Shown piece after piece: positions 34,801 through 44,822 of a stretch of 46,657 nucleotides of DNA (positions are counted from its first letter, which is position 1; every line of letters starts with the position of its first letter). The translations under genes were made by a program, and so were the position numbers. Source of the stretch: Cochliopodium minus (lineage: Eukaryota; Discosea; Himatismenida; Cochliopodiidae). The notes under the pieces were generated by a model. It was not told the DNA's origin. It was given only the letters and a program-made list of their open reading frames with translations, and did no database searches. Location: NCBI GenBank assembly GCA_024220525.1, contig JAMYWO010000001.1, positions 99,456-146,112 of the forward strand, written 5' to 3'.

Positions 34801-34990
34801 TCTCAAAAAGATTTCCAAAACAATCCAAATTAAATACTACAAAAGAAGTCTCTCCAACTTTAAAAACAAATCTTCTCACTTCAAAAAAAATTATTCTACA
34901 ACAAGTTTCTCTCTTTCTAATTCCACTTTTGATAGTTTTAAGAAAGATTTAAAATTTTGTAAAATTAAAATCATTAAATTATTTAAGTAA
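31872..34990 (+). CDS. XRN-like 5'-3' exoribonuclease, 5' end missing in gap, with large repeat insertions
   Basis: Exons: 31872-31949, 32194-32369, 32584-34069, 34207-34358, 34430-34990. The first visible exon reads VRDFIFLTELSGNDYFPGIP, the XRN signature (DD.V....GNDFLPH.P) in the conserved N-terminal nuclease region, followed by a helix like the one after it in XRN1/2. The end matches the XRN core again: PFNFEKLLNEPLPPLSLYMM, and LTESERNRM like the LTxEExxRN motif. XRNs degrade 5'-monophosphate RNA processively. Between these lie a 12-residue repeat (KEIGMADNDIKY), an Asn run from 33238 to 33480 and Ser/Asn/Pro repeats around 33598-33800; the family has a variable insertion here too, but not of this kind. 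The catalytic N-terminus is not visible, so activity cannot be judged. Confidence 0.6.
32706..33010 (+). repeat. Coding minisatellite, 36-bp units
   Basis: Tandem 36-bp units encoding KEIGMADNDIKY (Ala/Val alternate), with an 18-bp KDKIEY spacer inserted twice at regular distance, suggesting a higher-order unit of 36 + 36 + 36 + 18 bp. In frame with the XRN-like exon. The opposite strand is also open across the array. Confidence 0.9.
33238..33480 (+). repeat. AAT/AAC run (poly-Asn)
   Basis: AAT/AAC codons with occasional ATT, GAC and TAT, encoding about 80 mostly Asn residues in the XRN-like protein. Internal 50-60 bp blocks such as ATTAACAATAACAATAATGA recur, so it grew by block duplication as well as slippage. 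Confidence 0.9.
33598..33800 (+). repeat. Coding Ser/Asn/Pro repeats
   Basis: Two adjacent arrays: CTCAACAACTCCTCCC-type units (PLNNSS) and TCTCCTTCAAATACATCT units (SPSNTS), both in the frame of the XRN-like protein. Confidence 0.85.
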
Positions 34991-35134
34991 AAAAAAATAA
35001 AAAATAATTTCAAATTTTTAATTTTTTTTAAACAGATTTTAAACAAAGAAAGTATTAACTTTTTTTCAATCAAATAAATGAAAAGAAAAAAGGAAATTTT
35101 ATAAACAAAATAGAAAAAAGAGGATGAAAACAAC

Positions 35135-36935
35135 TCATTCATCAGACTCATCCATCATGATCTCTTCTCCTTCATCGACAGGAATGGGTTCATATTCAAA
35201 GTCATTTCCCTCATTGTTGTGATCATTAAAATCGTTATCATCCTCTAATTCGTTTTCTTCATCCAACAAGTTTTGGTCATCTTCTACATCATTACCATTA
35301 TCCTCATCTAACAAGTTTTCATCATCTTCCAAATCATCATCATCGTCATCATTTTCTTCTTCATTTTGCATTTGACGGAGGTGACGGCGACGGAGATAAG
35401 GATATTCCTCGTCTCTTTCTAGGTTATGTTTTCTACGAAATTGAATCTCGTTTTGTTTAAGAAAGTTGAGATAAGAAGAAGTGTAGGTGTTGGACGGATT
35501 TCTGTAAAGAAAACTCAAAATTTGATAGATTATTTCAAGGGGGAGAAATGAAAGAAAAGATTCTCTCAAAAAGTAAATGTTTACGAGGCAGGTGATTTGT
35601 TCTCTTATTACAGGTGGATACTTTGAATGAACACTCAGCTTTGGAATCCATATTGGTATTTTTTCAGGTAATATTAACATCCTGTATCTTTAAGGAAGGA
35701 GTATTAATAAATTAAATTAATTTTTTAATTTTTTTGGGATCAAAAATTGATATACCTCACATCCAGATGGCTCTTTTCAACAAATCCCTTTTCTGGATCA
35801 TTTTCAACAACGAAAAGACCTTCTGCAATAGGGCTTACCAACTTTCCATCTTAAAGGAGAAGAAAGGAGAGATAAATTAAAATAAAGGAGGGAAATTATT
35901 TTTTTTTTAATTTTGTTTACTTGGCTTTAGAAGGTTGTATAATTGCATTCTTTCTTCCACGGGGATACTTGCTCCCACATTGATTCTGTCAAATTTTTTG
36001 GAAGTGGAAGAGTAAGAAGGCCAGAAAGCATTTCTAACACTATATTTAATTCTTTTTGCCACATCTTCTTTTAAATTTTTCAAGTTTTTATTTGCTTCCT
36101 CGATAATCTCTTCAGATAAATCCCATCCTTTTATCAAAAGAAAGAAAATATATGAAAATAATTTTAATTAGGACAAAAATCGAATAAAAATGGGATTATT
36201 TCGGATATATTTTATTTTTACCTTCTACTGTGCAATTCTCTCCTCCTAATCAGAAAATAATTAAAAAGATTTTTTAAAAATCTTTATTGAAGAAAATTAA
36301 ATTTACCAACATGAGATGCAAGAGCAGTGAACCATCCTGATTTTGAATATAAATGTTAGTGTTTATTTTTAAAGTAAAAATTAAAATAAATTTCAGAGAA
36401 TTTTTTTTTTTTTTGAGAGAAATATTTTACCAGTTCCACTGCCAATATCAAGGATAGATTGATTTTTAGTATGATCAAGATCTAAGAGTAACAGACATTT
36501 TGGGTAGATATGTGGCTTTGAAATAAAGGTATAAAATAATTGAGTAAAAAGAAATCAATTATGAAAAAGAATTCCGAAAAATTTTACACTTGAGAGGTTA
36601 GTTTTCAATTCATCAATATCCAAAGGACTATCATTAAAAGCTTTTCTTTTATACTTTTCAGGTACGAAAAAATCCCTTCTTATCTCTTTAAAAGCAAGAT
36701 ACTCTCTGGACTCCAAAGAAAGATCCTTTTCGTAATTAAGTAGATTTTTCAATAATTCTTCATGTGAACTGTTATCCCTTTCGTGCATGCGATTAAACAA
36801 ATGCATAAAGATCATATTAATTGGAACTCTTCTTCTTTGATTAGGATTATCTCCTTCTTCTCCTTCATTTTCTTCATTTTCTTCATTTTCTTCATCGCTA
36901 TTGTCATCATTCAATAATTCAATTAAATTTCGCAT
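35135..36935 (-). CDS. Protein-L-isoaspartate methyltransferase-domain protein, PCMTD-like
   Basis: Seven exons: 36935-36588, 36515-36431, 36336-36307, 36245-36222, 36127-35921, 35849-35756, 35681-35135; 444 residues. After an acidic N-terminus comes the PCMT fold: FKEIRRDFFVPEKYKRKAF, SAM-binding motif ILDIGSGTG split by an intron, FTALASHVGG, VEGWDLSEE, FDRINVGAS and LLKPNGKLVSPI. PCMT repairs isoaspartyl residues using S-adenosylmethionine. The long C-terminal part has QITCLVNIYFLRESF and FLSFLPLEIIYQILSFL, then a tail of nearly 100 residues rich in Asp/Glu. Human PCMTD1/2 also join a PCMT domain to a C-terminal ligase-recruiting box, which suggests an adaptor rather than a simple repair enzyme (inference). 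Confidence 0.85.
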
Positions 36936-37514
36936 TTTCCCTTAACTTGTTCTTACTAGATGAAATTAGTATTTCCTTTTTGGTATTCTATTGTTGATGG
37001 TGATTTTATTTGATGTTTTTTTATTTTTATTTTTATTTTTTTTATTTTATAATTTAATAATTTAAAATAAAAATAATATTCAATTTGAATTTAGGCTTAT
37101 ATTTTATCCATTATACGTATTTTTATTCTAAAAATTCTTCATCTTTCATCAATATCTCAAAATTTTGATAAATAAGGTACCTTTTTATTTAATGTTATTC
37201 AAATATTTTACTTTGAATTGTGATAAATAATTCAATTGCAAATAATTTGCCTTTTTTTGAGATAAATGTCTGAATCTTCAATCAACAAATCAACAATTTC
37301 AATTAAAATTTTATAAAATATCCCCTTTCCAAAATTAAAAGAAATCTACAAAGAAATAAACTTTAATAAGAAATATAAAATTTGGGAGATAAGAGAATTT
37401 CTTTTGTCTTTGTTAATTTTTTTTTAAAACTAATATATTTTTGTTGATCTATGATCATCAAAATATAAAAAAAAAATAGAAAAAGGAATCTTTTAAACTT
37501 TAGTTATTTCACGA
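36936..37514. other. Divergent intergenic region, with one weak coding candidate
   Basis: Spacer between the starts of the PCMT-like (minus) and RWD (plus) genes. On the minus strand, 37345-37232 is open for 37 codons after a TTTGTAG acceptor and reads FNFGKGIFYKILIEIVDLL, then a stop; I could not find a phase-matched upstream exon. Otherwise AT-rich with no feature I can support. Confidence 0.35.
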
Positions 37515-38398
37515 ATGGAGGAAATAGAAATGGAATATGAAGCAATATCATCAATATATTCTACCTTTATTAAAATTGATGAAAAAAAATTTTCAATAGA
37601 ATTTGATAAAGAAGGGAATGATGCAATAGATAAAGGAAATAATGAAAATGTATTGTTAGGTTTAAATATCATCACATTTGTTACAAATATGATTTTGGAA
37701 TAATATAAGAAATATATTATTTTTTTTTTTTAAAAACTCATATGATCATCAAAAAAAAAAAAAAAAAAGAAATTGAGTTGACTGATGAATACCCAAATGT
37801 TTCTCCCAATGTGTCAATAAAAGGATTGACATTAGAAAAAGAAAATGAAGTTTTGAAAGACATTCAAAATAAATTAGAAGACAAACTAGGTTTTAAAAAA
37901 AAATATTTAAAAATTGTTAATTATATATGTTTTTTAAAAAATTGTTAATTATAAATTTTTTGAATAGGATATCCTTTGATATACGATTTATTGTCGATTG
38001 TATCAGATAAAATGAAGGAGGGAAAGGAATTTTTAGAAGAGGTAGTAGAGAAAAATGTGTACAACAAACCTTTGTCTTTTCAAACTCTTCAAAAAACTGA
38101 TCTCTTCTATGGTATTGATCCTCTTAGAACCAAAAGAATAATCACTTGTGTACTAAATGGATGGAGGTACATTTAATTTTTTTTCATTTTTCACTTTTTT
38201 TCTCTTTTTATTTTTATATTTTACTTTTATTTTTATTTTTTTTATTTTTATTTTTATTTTTATTTTTATTTTTATTTTTATTTTTTCTATTTATATTTAT
38301 ATTTTTATTTTTATTTTTTATTTTTTATTTTTTATTTTTTATTTTTTATTTTTTAAAGATCTTTAATTAAAAAAAATAGACTTAATTCAAAGTGGTAG
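37515..38398 (+). CDS. RWD-domain protein
   Basis: Four exons: 37515-37659, 37770-37889, 37968-38166, 38359-38398; 167 residues. The N-terminus MEEIEMEYEAISSIYSTF is the classic RWD opening (E.E.LxSIY), followed by EIELTDEYPNVSPNVSI (the YPxxxP turn) and a long helix ending in LGYPLIYDLLSIVSDKM. RWD domains are protein-binding folds related to E2 enzymes, as in GCN2 and RWDD1/GIR2. The last 50 residues (FYGIDPLRTKRIITCVLNGW) are not familiar. The final intron is an (ATTTTT)n tract of about 190 bp. The last exon is short and the least certain. Confidence 0.75.
38200..38357 (+). repeat. (ATTTTT)n tract in RWD gene intron
   Basis: T-rich hexanucleotide tract within the last RWD intron, of the same kind as in many introns of this window (14101-14205, 20284-20340, 31759-31835). 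Confidence 0.9.
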
Positions 38399-38426
38399 TT
38401 AACCCATTAGGTCCTTGATTCTCATN

Positions 38427-38503
38427 AATAAAAATAAAAATAAAAATAAAAATAAAAATAAAAATAAAAATAAAAATAAAAATAAAAATAAAAATAAAAA
38501 TAA
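38427..38503. repeat. (AAAATA)n tract, inverted relative to 38200-38357
   Basis: Perfect AAAATA hexamers directly after a single N at 38426, between two converging genes. It is the reverse complement of the tract 70 bp to its left, so the two can pair. Confidence 0.9.
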
Positions 38504-38517
38504 GTTTATAATTTTTT

Positions 38518-41286
38518 TTAAAAAATAAGATAAAAAAAAAAATAACTTTTCATAGATGCAGTATCGTAAATGTGTACAATGCCATCGTCATAACCCAAGG
38601 CTATGAGGGGGTTAAGTTGGGAGTGTTCGTAGTCAAACATGGAGATGCCCCTTTCCCTCTCGTTTACTTTGGAGACGATCACCTTTTTTTCTATGTCCCA
38701 TATGTGCATGTATGACTTAAACACATTGCTCCCATCTGTTGTTGTCACCAATTTATTTTCTCCAAAAAATCTCACTCCTGTCTAATAAATTCAAAAATAA
38801 AAAATAAAAAAAAATTTGTTAAGTTTTTAAAAAAAATTATTTAACAAAAAAATAATAAACAAAAATAGAAAATTAAAAAGTAAAAAAAAATAAAAAATAA
38901 AAATAAAAATAAAAATAAAAATAAAAATAATTTGAAATTAAAAATAAATAATAAAAAATAAAATAATATATAAAAATTTTATTTATATTTTAAAAAAAAT
39001 ATTTTATTTTGGGTTATAAAAATAAACAAAGAAATAAACAAAGTTCAATAATAAAAATAAAAAAAATAATAAAAAATAATGTAAATATAATTATATAAAA
39101 ATAAAAATAAAATAATAAAGAGAATATATGAAATAATAAACTAAAATATTAAAAATAATAAAAATTTTTTTTTTACAGGATTATTAAACCATAAATTTCT
39201 CCCAATATTATAATTGTCAGATTGAATTTTGTTCAAATGACCAACAGTGAGCCTATCAACCATCGAAATATAAGAATAAACAAGGGGATTTTTGGGATGA
39301 CAGTCAACCTTCAAAAGACGTTCATTATTATTAGTCGGAAGTTTTTGTGAAAAATTCCGAAAATCTCCTTCGATGTTGTTCCACACTCTGAGTGATCCAT
39401 CGTATCCTCCCGTGATGATATACTCAGAGTTGCAAGAAAATTTTATGTCACTTATTGTTTGTATGTGTCCTTCCAATTTACAATATTTTCCTTTTACAAA
39501 AAAAAATTAAAAATTTTTTAATTAATTTTTATTTTTTTATTTGGAAAGTAATTTTAATTTTTTAATTTTTTAATTTTTTATTTTTTTTTATTTTTTTTTA
39601 TTTTTTTATTTTTATTATTTTTTTATTTTTTTATTTTTTTATTTTTTTATTATTTTATTTTTTTACCTGTGTTAAGATTCCAAACTCTCGCATCATTGGG
39701 AAAGTTTGTGTCGTTCTCATTTCTGCTGTCAGTTGGAACAGTAAAACAGACTGCGAGATAACCTTTTCCTAAAAAAAAAATAAATAAAAAACGAAAACAA
39801 AAACAAAAAATAACAAAAAAATAAAAAAAATAGTTTAAAACAAAAAATAAATTGGAAAAATATGTTAAAATAAAAAAAAATAATTATTAATACCCAGAGG
39901 ATCAAATTGCATTTCATGTGGAGCATTGGAAGTCTCAACCACACTCCCATGACACTTGACATTCTTCGCGACAAGCTTGGAAAACTTCCGCCTAAAAAAC
40001 TGAGGACCAACCTTGGCACTAGCAAAAGAACGGTCATTAAGAAGAGAAAAAAAACTGTTGGAGGAACTTTTAATAGAATGAGAGACTGCGGAATTAATTC
40101 TTAACTCCGAATCTTTGTACGAAATTATTTTTTCCAACACTTTTTCTTTGTTGTTGCATTTGAGTCTTTCGAGGTACCTTTTGCAGTCTGTGGGGGTGCG
40201 TCCTGTCATTAGTTTGACTGCTCTGGAGATTTTTTGGTCTAGACTTGGCAGTCCTTCTTGGCTTTGGAGTTCTTGGTAGAGGATGTCCATTTCTTTGTAG
40301 CTGAATGGAACATGGATTATCTAAAATCAAAAAAATAAAATTTTTTTGAAATAAATTGGAAAAAATAAGAAACAAAAATCTGAAATTAATCTTTTTTTAA
40401 AGTATTTTAATGTTGAAAAATTAAAAATAAAAATAGATGAGAATTATTTTGTTAATATTATTGTTTATTTAATTAATTTTTATTTTTTGTAAAAAAAAAA
40501 TGATAAAAATTTTTATTTTTTTATTTTTTTACTTCTCCTTCTTCAAACAATCTGAATTTACTTTCTCTTATTTTATTCAATATCTTCTCGTTTATAAAAG
40601 GCTTGGAAACAACATACTCCATAGGCAAAAACTTATTTCTGTACTCCTCTGTGTTGCAGTTAAACATTTTCTGTGCAACACTGTCGAAAAACTTTTTGGC
40701 ATTTTTACTCTTGTCCAATTTTTGGAAATCTTCTTTCAATCTTTTGGTGATTTCTTTATTTTTTTCTGTTAAAAACTTTTTTGTTTCTTTGTAATCGTAT
40801 TTTATCTTTTTTTTCTTTGAATTTGATCTGTTGTCGTACAAATCTATCAATTCAGTGTCCACTTTGATTATTTTTTGGTAATCTTCCTTTTTCGATTCGA
40901 TTGATGATTCTATCAGGCTCCTTATCTCTTTTTTGCTCATTCCTTCCAATCCTTCATTCTTTTTCAGCTCTTTTCTTAGCCAATTTACATATTCTTCTGT
41001 TTCATTTGTTACTTTGTTGAGATTCTTTTTATCTTTACTAAATATGTGTAATTTTTATTTGATTGATTGTTGATTTATTTATATTTTACATCAGATAATT
41101 CTCATTGTCCTTTATATCTTCAATATTGTCGTATATCTCCAACAATCTTTATTCATGTCAAATAAAAAATTAATTTTCTCAAATATTTTTGATATATGAT
41201 CATATAAATTACAATGTGAGTTCATCCAAAGATGTATAATTGATGAGATTATCAATTTTTCTCTCAATTTTTCTTTTTTTGCTCAT
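38518..41286 (-). CDS. WD40 protein with basic helical N-terminus and possible SANT-like segment
   Basis: Seven exons: 41286-41213, 41146-41090, 41037-40533, 40320-39894, 39768-39667, 39490-39177, 38781-38518; 580 residues. The start MSKKRKIERK looks nuclear. Residues about 45-210 are highly charged helix. Exon 4 opens with IIHVPFSYKEMDILYQEL and goes on to LMTGRTPTDCKRYLERLK, which has the spacing of a SANT/Myb unit (acidic first helix, RTxxxCxxR in the third), judged by eye only. Then come WD40 repeats: GKGYLAVCFTVP to ARVWNLNTG, LEGHIQTISDIKFS with ITGGYDGSLRVWN, VFKSYMHIWDIEKK, and PLIALGYDDGIVHIYD. A chromatin or ubiquitin-ligase role would be guesswork. Last codons before TAA are Phe/Tyr-rich and may be slightly off. 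Confidence 0.72.
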
Positions 41287-41534
41287 TTTTTTTATTTTTC
41301 CAACTTAAAAGTTTTTAAATATCTTTCCAGTTCAAATGTAATAGGATTCTATTTTCCTAGACAAATTATCAAATTTTTGAAATGGGATATTTTGTGATAT
41401 AAATAATTTGGCGCCATTAAAAATATTATAAAAAAAATAAAAAAAATTGTCCCAATCAAAGAAAGGATATATAAATATAGTGTTTAATTTGATATTCAAT
41501 AAAAAATATCAAAATACAATTATGTTGAGGAGAT

Positions 41535-42307
41535 TTAAGAGTAATACAAATCCCATAATTTTTGCTCAAAGACTATCCTTTTTTCGTTGGAGATCCATGC
41601 GCCAAACCCAATCTTTTTGAGGAAGTTGATCTCCATCTGATTGAATTTGTCGATTGAGAAATCAAAGAGACGAGCCATCTCGTAGTTATCTACAAAATCT
41701 TCCTTCCAGAACTTGAGGTAGATCACGCAAGCCATCAACATCAGATCGAATAATTGCCCCAATTGAAATCTATTTGGAAAAAAAAGTGAATATCACCAAA
41801 AGGAATCAAAAAAAAATAATTAATATTCCTCGAAAAACATTTTTTTAAATTTTGGAGGCATCATAAAAAAGATAGAATTATAAATAAATAATGATGGAAA
41901 AACAAATTTCATAATAATATAACACTGATAATACTTTTATATAATTAATCTCAAATTTTTTTTTTTTCAAAAAAAGGAAATTACTTTTTTTTATCCACAT
42001 TCTTCATCGCCACATCACAATAGTACAACACAGAGAAAAGATAGGTCTCCTCTTCCAATTTGTTGTGATCGTTCATCCATGTAGATAAAGAGATGAATAC
42101 CTTGTTGATGTATATCTCTACTTCCGTGAAATCATAATCATCCAAGATAAACTCGATCCATCTCAACATGATCTTTTTGCCTGCCTTTTTTGTCACTTGG
42201 TAGGTGATCTTCCTGTTGTTTTTTTCCTCCTCTACTTTTGGAAGCATCCTCCTCTCCCATCTTTCAGACTCATCCATCTTTCTTTTTTTGTTGTATTCAA
42301 AATCCAT
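41535..42307 (-). CDS. Cyclin-like protein
   Basis: Two exons: 42307-41985 and 41769-41535, phase 2, 185 residues. The second exon is diagnostic: FDLMLMACVIYLKFWKEDF, then DNYEMARLFDF, then INFLKKIGFGAWIS matches helices 3-5 of the cyclin box (AxKFxxD..yxN..yA....l..lE..fL..l.f.l). The first exon holds the earlier helices (RWIEFILDDYDF, YINKVFISLSTWM). The short length and single box suit PHO80/cyclin-P-type cyclins that partner CDK5/PHO85-like kinases; that assignment is tentative. It is divergent from the Sel1 gene, with 295 bp between starts. Confidence 0.75.
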
Positions 42308-42602
42308 CTTTTTTTTTCAAAGGATTTGTTTTTGTATTTGTTGTGTTTTTTCCTTTTTAATTTTTTTTTTTATATTTTTTTATTTTTATACATTCAATCA
42401 TTCCTCTATCCTTTTTTTGATATTTTATTTTACTTTCAAATTTTGACGGATATATTAAATTAATTTTCAAAAGCAAAAATTAATACTTTACACAATTAAA
42501 AAAAAGTTTTTTTCTTTTAAAATTCAGAAACTTTGGTTACTTCTCCATATTTCACATAAACAAACATTTGTTCACTACTTTAATTTTATTTAAAAAAAAA
42601 AA

Positions 42603-44644
42603 ATGAAGGAAATAATAGAAAAGAGCAAAGAGATTTATCAAAATCATTTGAAATTGGCGATAGAAGGGGATAACATATCACAATTGATGGTTTCATATTT
42701 TTTGCAATATGGAAAGGGAGTGGAGAAAAATGATGAAGAATCGAAAAAATGGCTTTTGAAATGCGCCGAAAAAGGAAATACAGTAAAATCATTTATAAAC
42801 CAAATATTATAGTTTTCTTATTACTTATACAAACTATTATAGGTTGCATATGCAAGGCAATATTATTTTGGGATGGGAATGGAGAAGAATGAAATGAAAA
42901 GCTTTGAGATATTGGAAGAGTATTTCAAAGTAACGAGGAATGATAAAGAAGAGATGATAGGTGAGCATATTTTGTTGATATAAAACATTAAATTAATTTA
43001 TTTTTGTCGAAATCACAACATAGGATATTTTATGATGGGATATATGTTAGATGAAGGAATAGATGACAAAAAGGATATCAAAAGAGCAAAAATTTTCTAC
43101 CAGAAAGCAATGGAGCTGGGAAATCATCACGCTATCGTAAAAACCCCTTTTAATAAAAAAAACATAAATAAAAATATTATCAAAAAAAAAATCACTTTAA
43201 AACTTAATATTAATAGGTGAATTTGGCTTTAATTTACGAAGAAATAGAAAATGATTATGAACTTGCCATTGAACTTTACCAAAAAGCAATTGAATTGGGT
43301 AAAAAATGTTTAATTTTATGGTATTAAACAAAATAGTTTATTTTCAACAATAAAAGGAAATGAACATGCTTATAGTAATTTTATTTCTAAAAATAAAAAT
43401 AAAATAATTTGAAAATTATTTTTTCTTTTCTTAAAAGACAATCTTGCAATGTAATATTTCTTTAAAAAATAATAAATTTTTTAATTTTAAATGAAATATT
43501 TATCAAAAAAAGGATGTACGAAGTTGGAAGAGGTGTTGAAAAAAATATTGAAATGGCTGTCGAATATTACAAAAAATCCATAGAGCTTGGAAGTTCTGCG
43601 GCTATGTAAAATAGTTTTTCTTTTAAAAATAATTTTCATAATTTTTTTAAAAAGGTACCATTTGGCAGTAAAAAAAATTAAAAAAAAAAAAAAACTTAAA
43701 AACTAAAAAATTTTAGAGGATTTATGTATCGATTGAAAAAGTAAAAAATTAAAATTTAAAAAAAATTTGTTTTTTCATTAAATTTTTCGAGATTAATGAA
43801 GCAGTAGAATTGTATCATAAATCTAGTGAACTAGGAAACCAAAATGCTTCTATGGCCGTTGCTAAAATGTACCAGTTGGAAATATATGTAGAGAAAGATA
43901 TAAATAAAGCAATTTCTTATTACGAAATGCTAACAGACAAAAACAGTAAAAAAAATAAAAATTTTGATTTAATTAAATTTTATTTAAAATGTTATTTTTT
44001 GTAGATGTCAGAGCTATGAAATCTTTGGCAAATATTTATTATTATGGAGTAGATGTTGAAAAAAACTTCCCACTTGCTTTGTCTCTTTACGAGAAATCTT
44101 CTAAACTAGGTGAAAACAAAATTAAATTGAAATAAAAAAATTATTTTAAAAATTTTATTTTTCAATTTTAGGAAATTCTTGTTCGTATAAACATTTGGGT
44201 ATTAAATCTTTATCATTTATTATTTTTAAAACAATTTTTTTTTATTTGAACCATTTTTTCAAAAAAATAAATAAAGGGATTATTTATGAGAATGAAAAGG
44301 ATTTACAAAGTGATATAGACTTAGCTTTCCAATACTACTTCAAGGCAATGGAGTTGGGAAACAAATTTTCTCAAAAAAAATTCTACGATTTAATCTCCAA
44401 AGAGAAAGTGAATTGGTGTATTGAATACAACCTTCATTGGCCCAAACCTCCTCTTTTAAACTCCCAAATAACTGTTTTGTTGTTAATTTCAAAGTTTAGA
44501 TCTCTTTCAAAGTTTTCTTTTGGTAATATTTTAGTTAAAGGAATCGTCCTCCATTTTATCAAGTTTCTTGTTCACTTCTCTCCATTGGAAAATGAATTGG
44601 AAGATTTTGAATTGGAAGAACTAGAAGAAATAAGCTTTGATTAA
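42603..44644 (+). CDS. Sel1-like repeat protein with C-terminal hydrophobic box
   Basis: Thirteen exons: 42603-42782, 42843-42960, 43024-43136, 43217-43298, 43357-43374, 43438-43450, 43513-43605, 43655-43667, 43717-43740, 43792-43945, 44005-44109, 44172-44198, 44277-44644; 435 residues. About eight Sel1-type repeats show as GYMLDEGIDDKKDIKRAKIF, AMELGN, MYEVGRGVEKNIEMAVEYY, KSIELGS, LYHKSSELGN and YYYGVDVEKNFPLALSLY. Sel1 repeats form alpha-solenoids that scaffold complexes, for example in ER-associated degradation or signalling. No signal peptide or membrane anchor is present, so not a SEL1L orthologue. After the repeats: QITVLLLISKFRS, then FGNILVKGIVLHFIKFL, then an acidic tail, resembling the PCMT-like protein. 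Exons of 13, 13, 18, 24 and 27 nt are unusually small. Confidence 0.85.
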
Positions 44645-44822
44645 GAACAACATCTTATTAATTTATAAATTTTTTATTTCAAAACAGATTTGGTTATCTT
44701 TTCATCAAAAACAAATTATTTTTTAGAATCTGCTTTGAATAAAAATTTTGCTTGTCTTTGATTGAAATTAATAAAAAAAAATTTGTTTGTATTTTTAAAT
44801 AAAAAAAGTAAATAAGCAAAAT

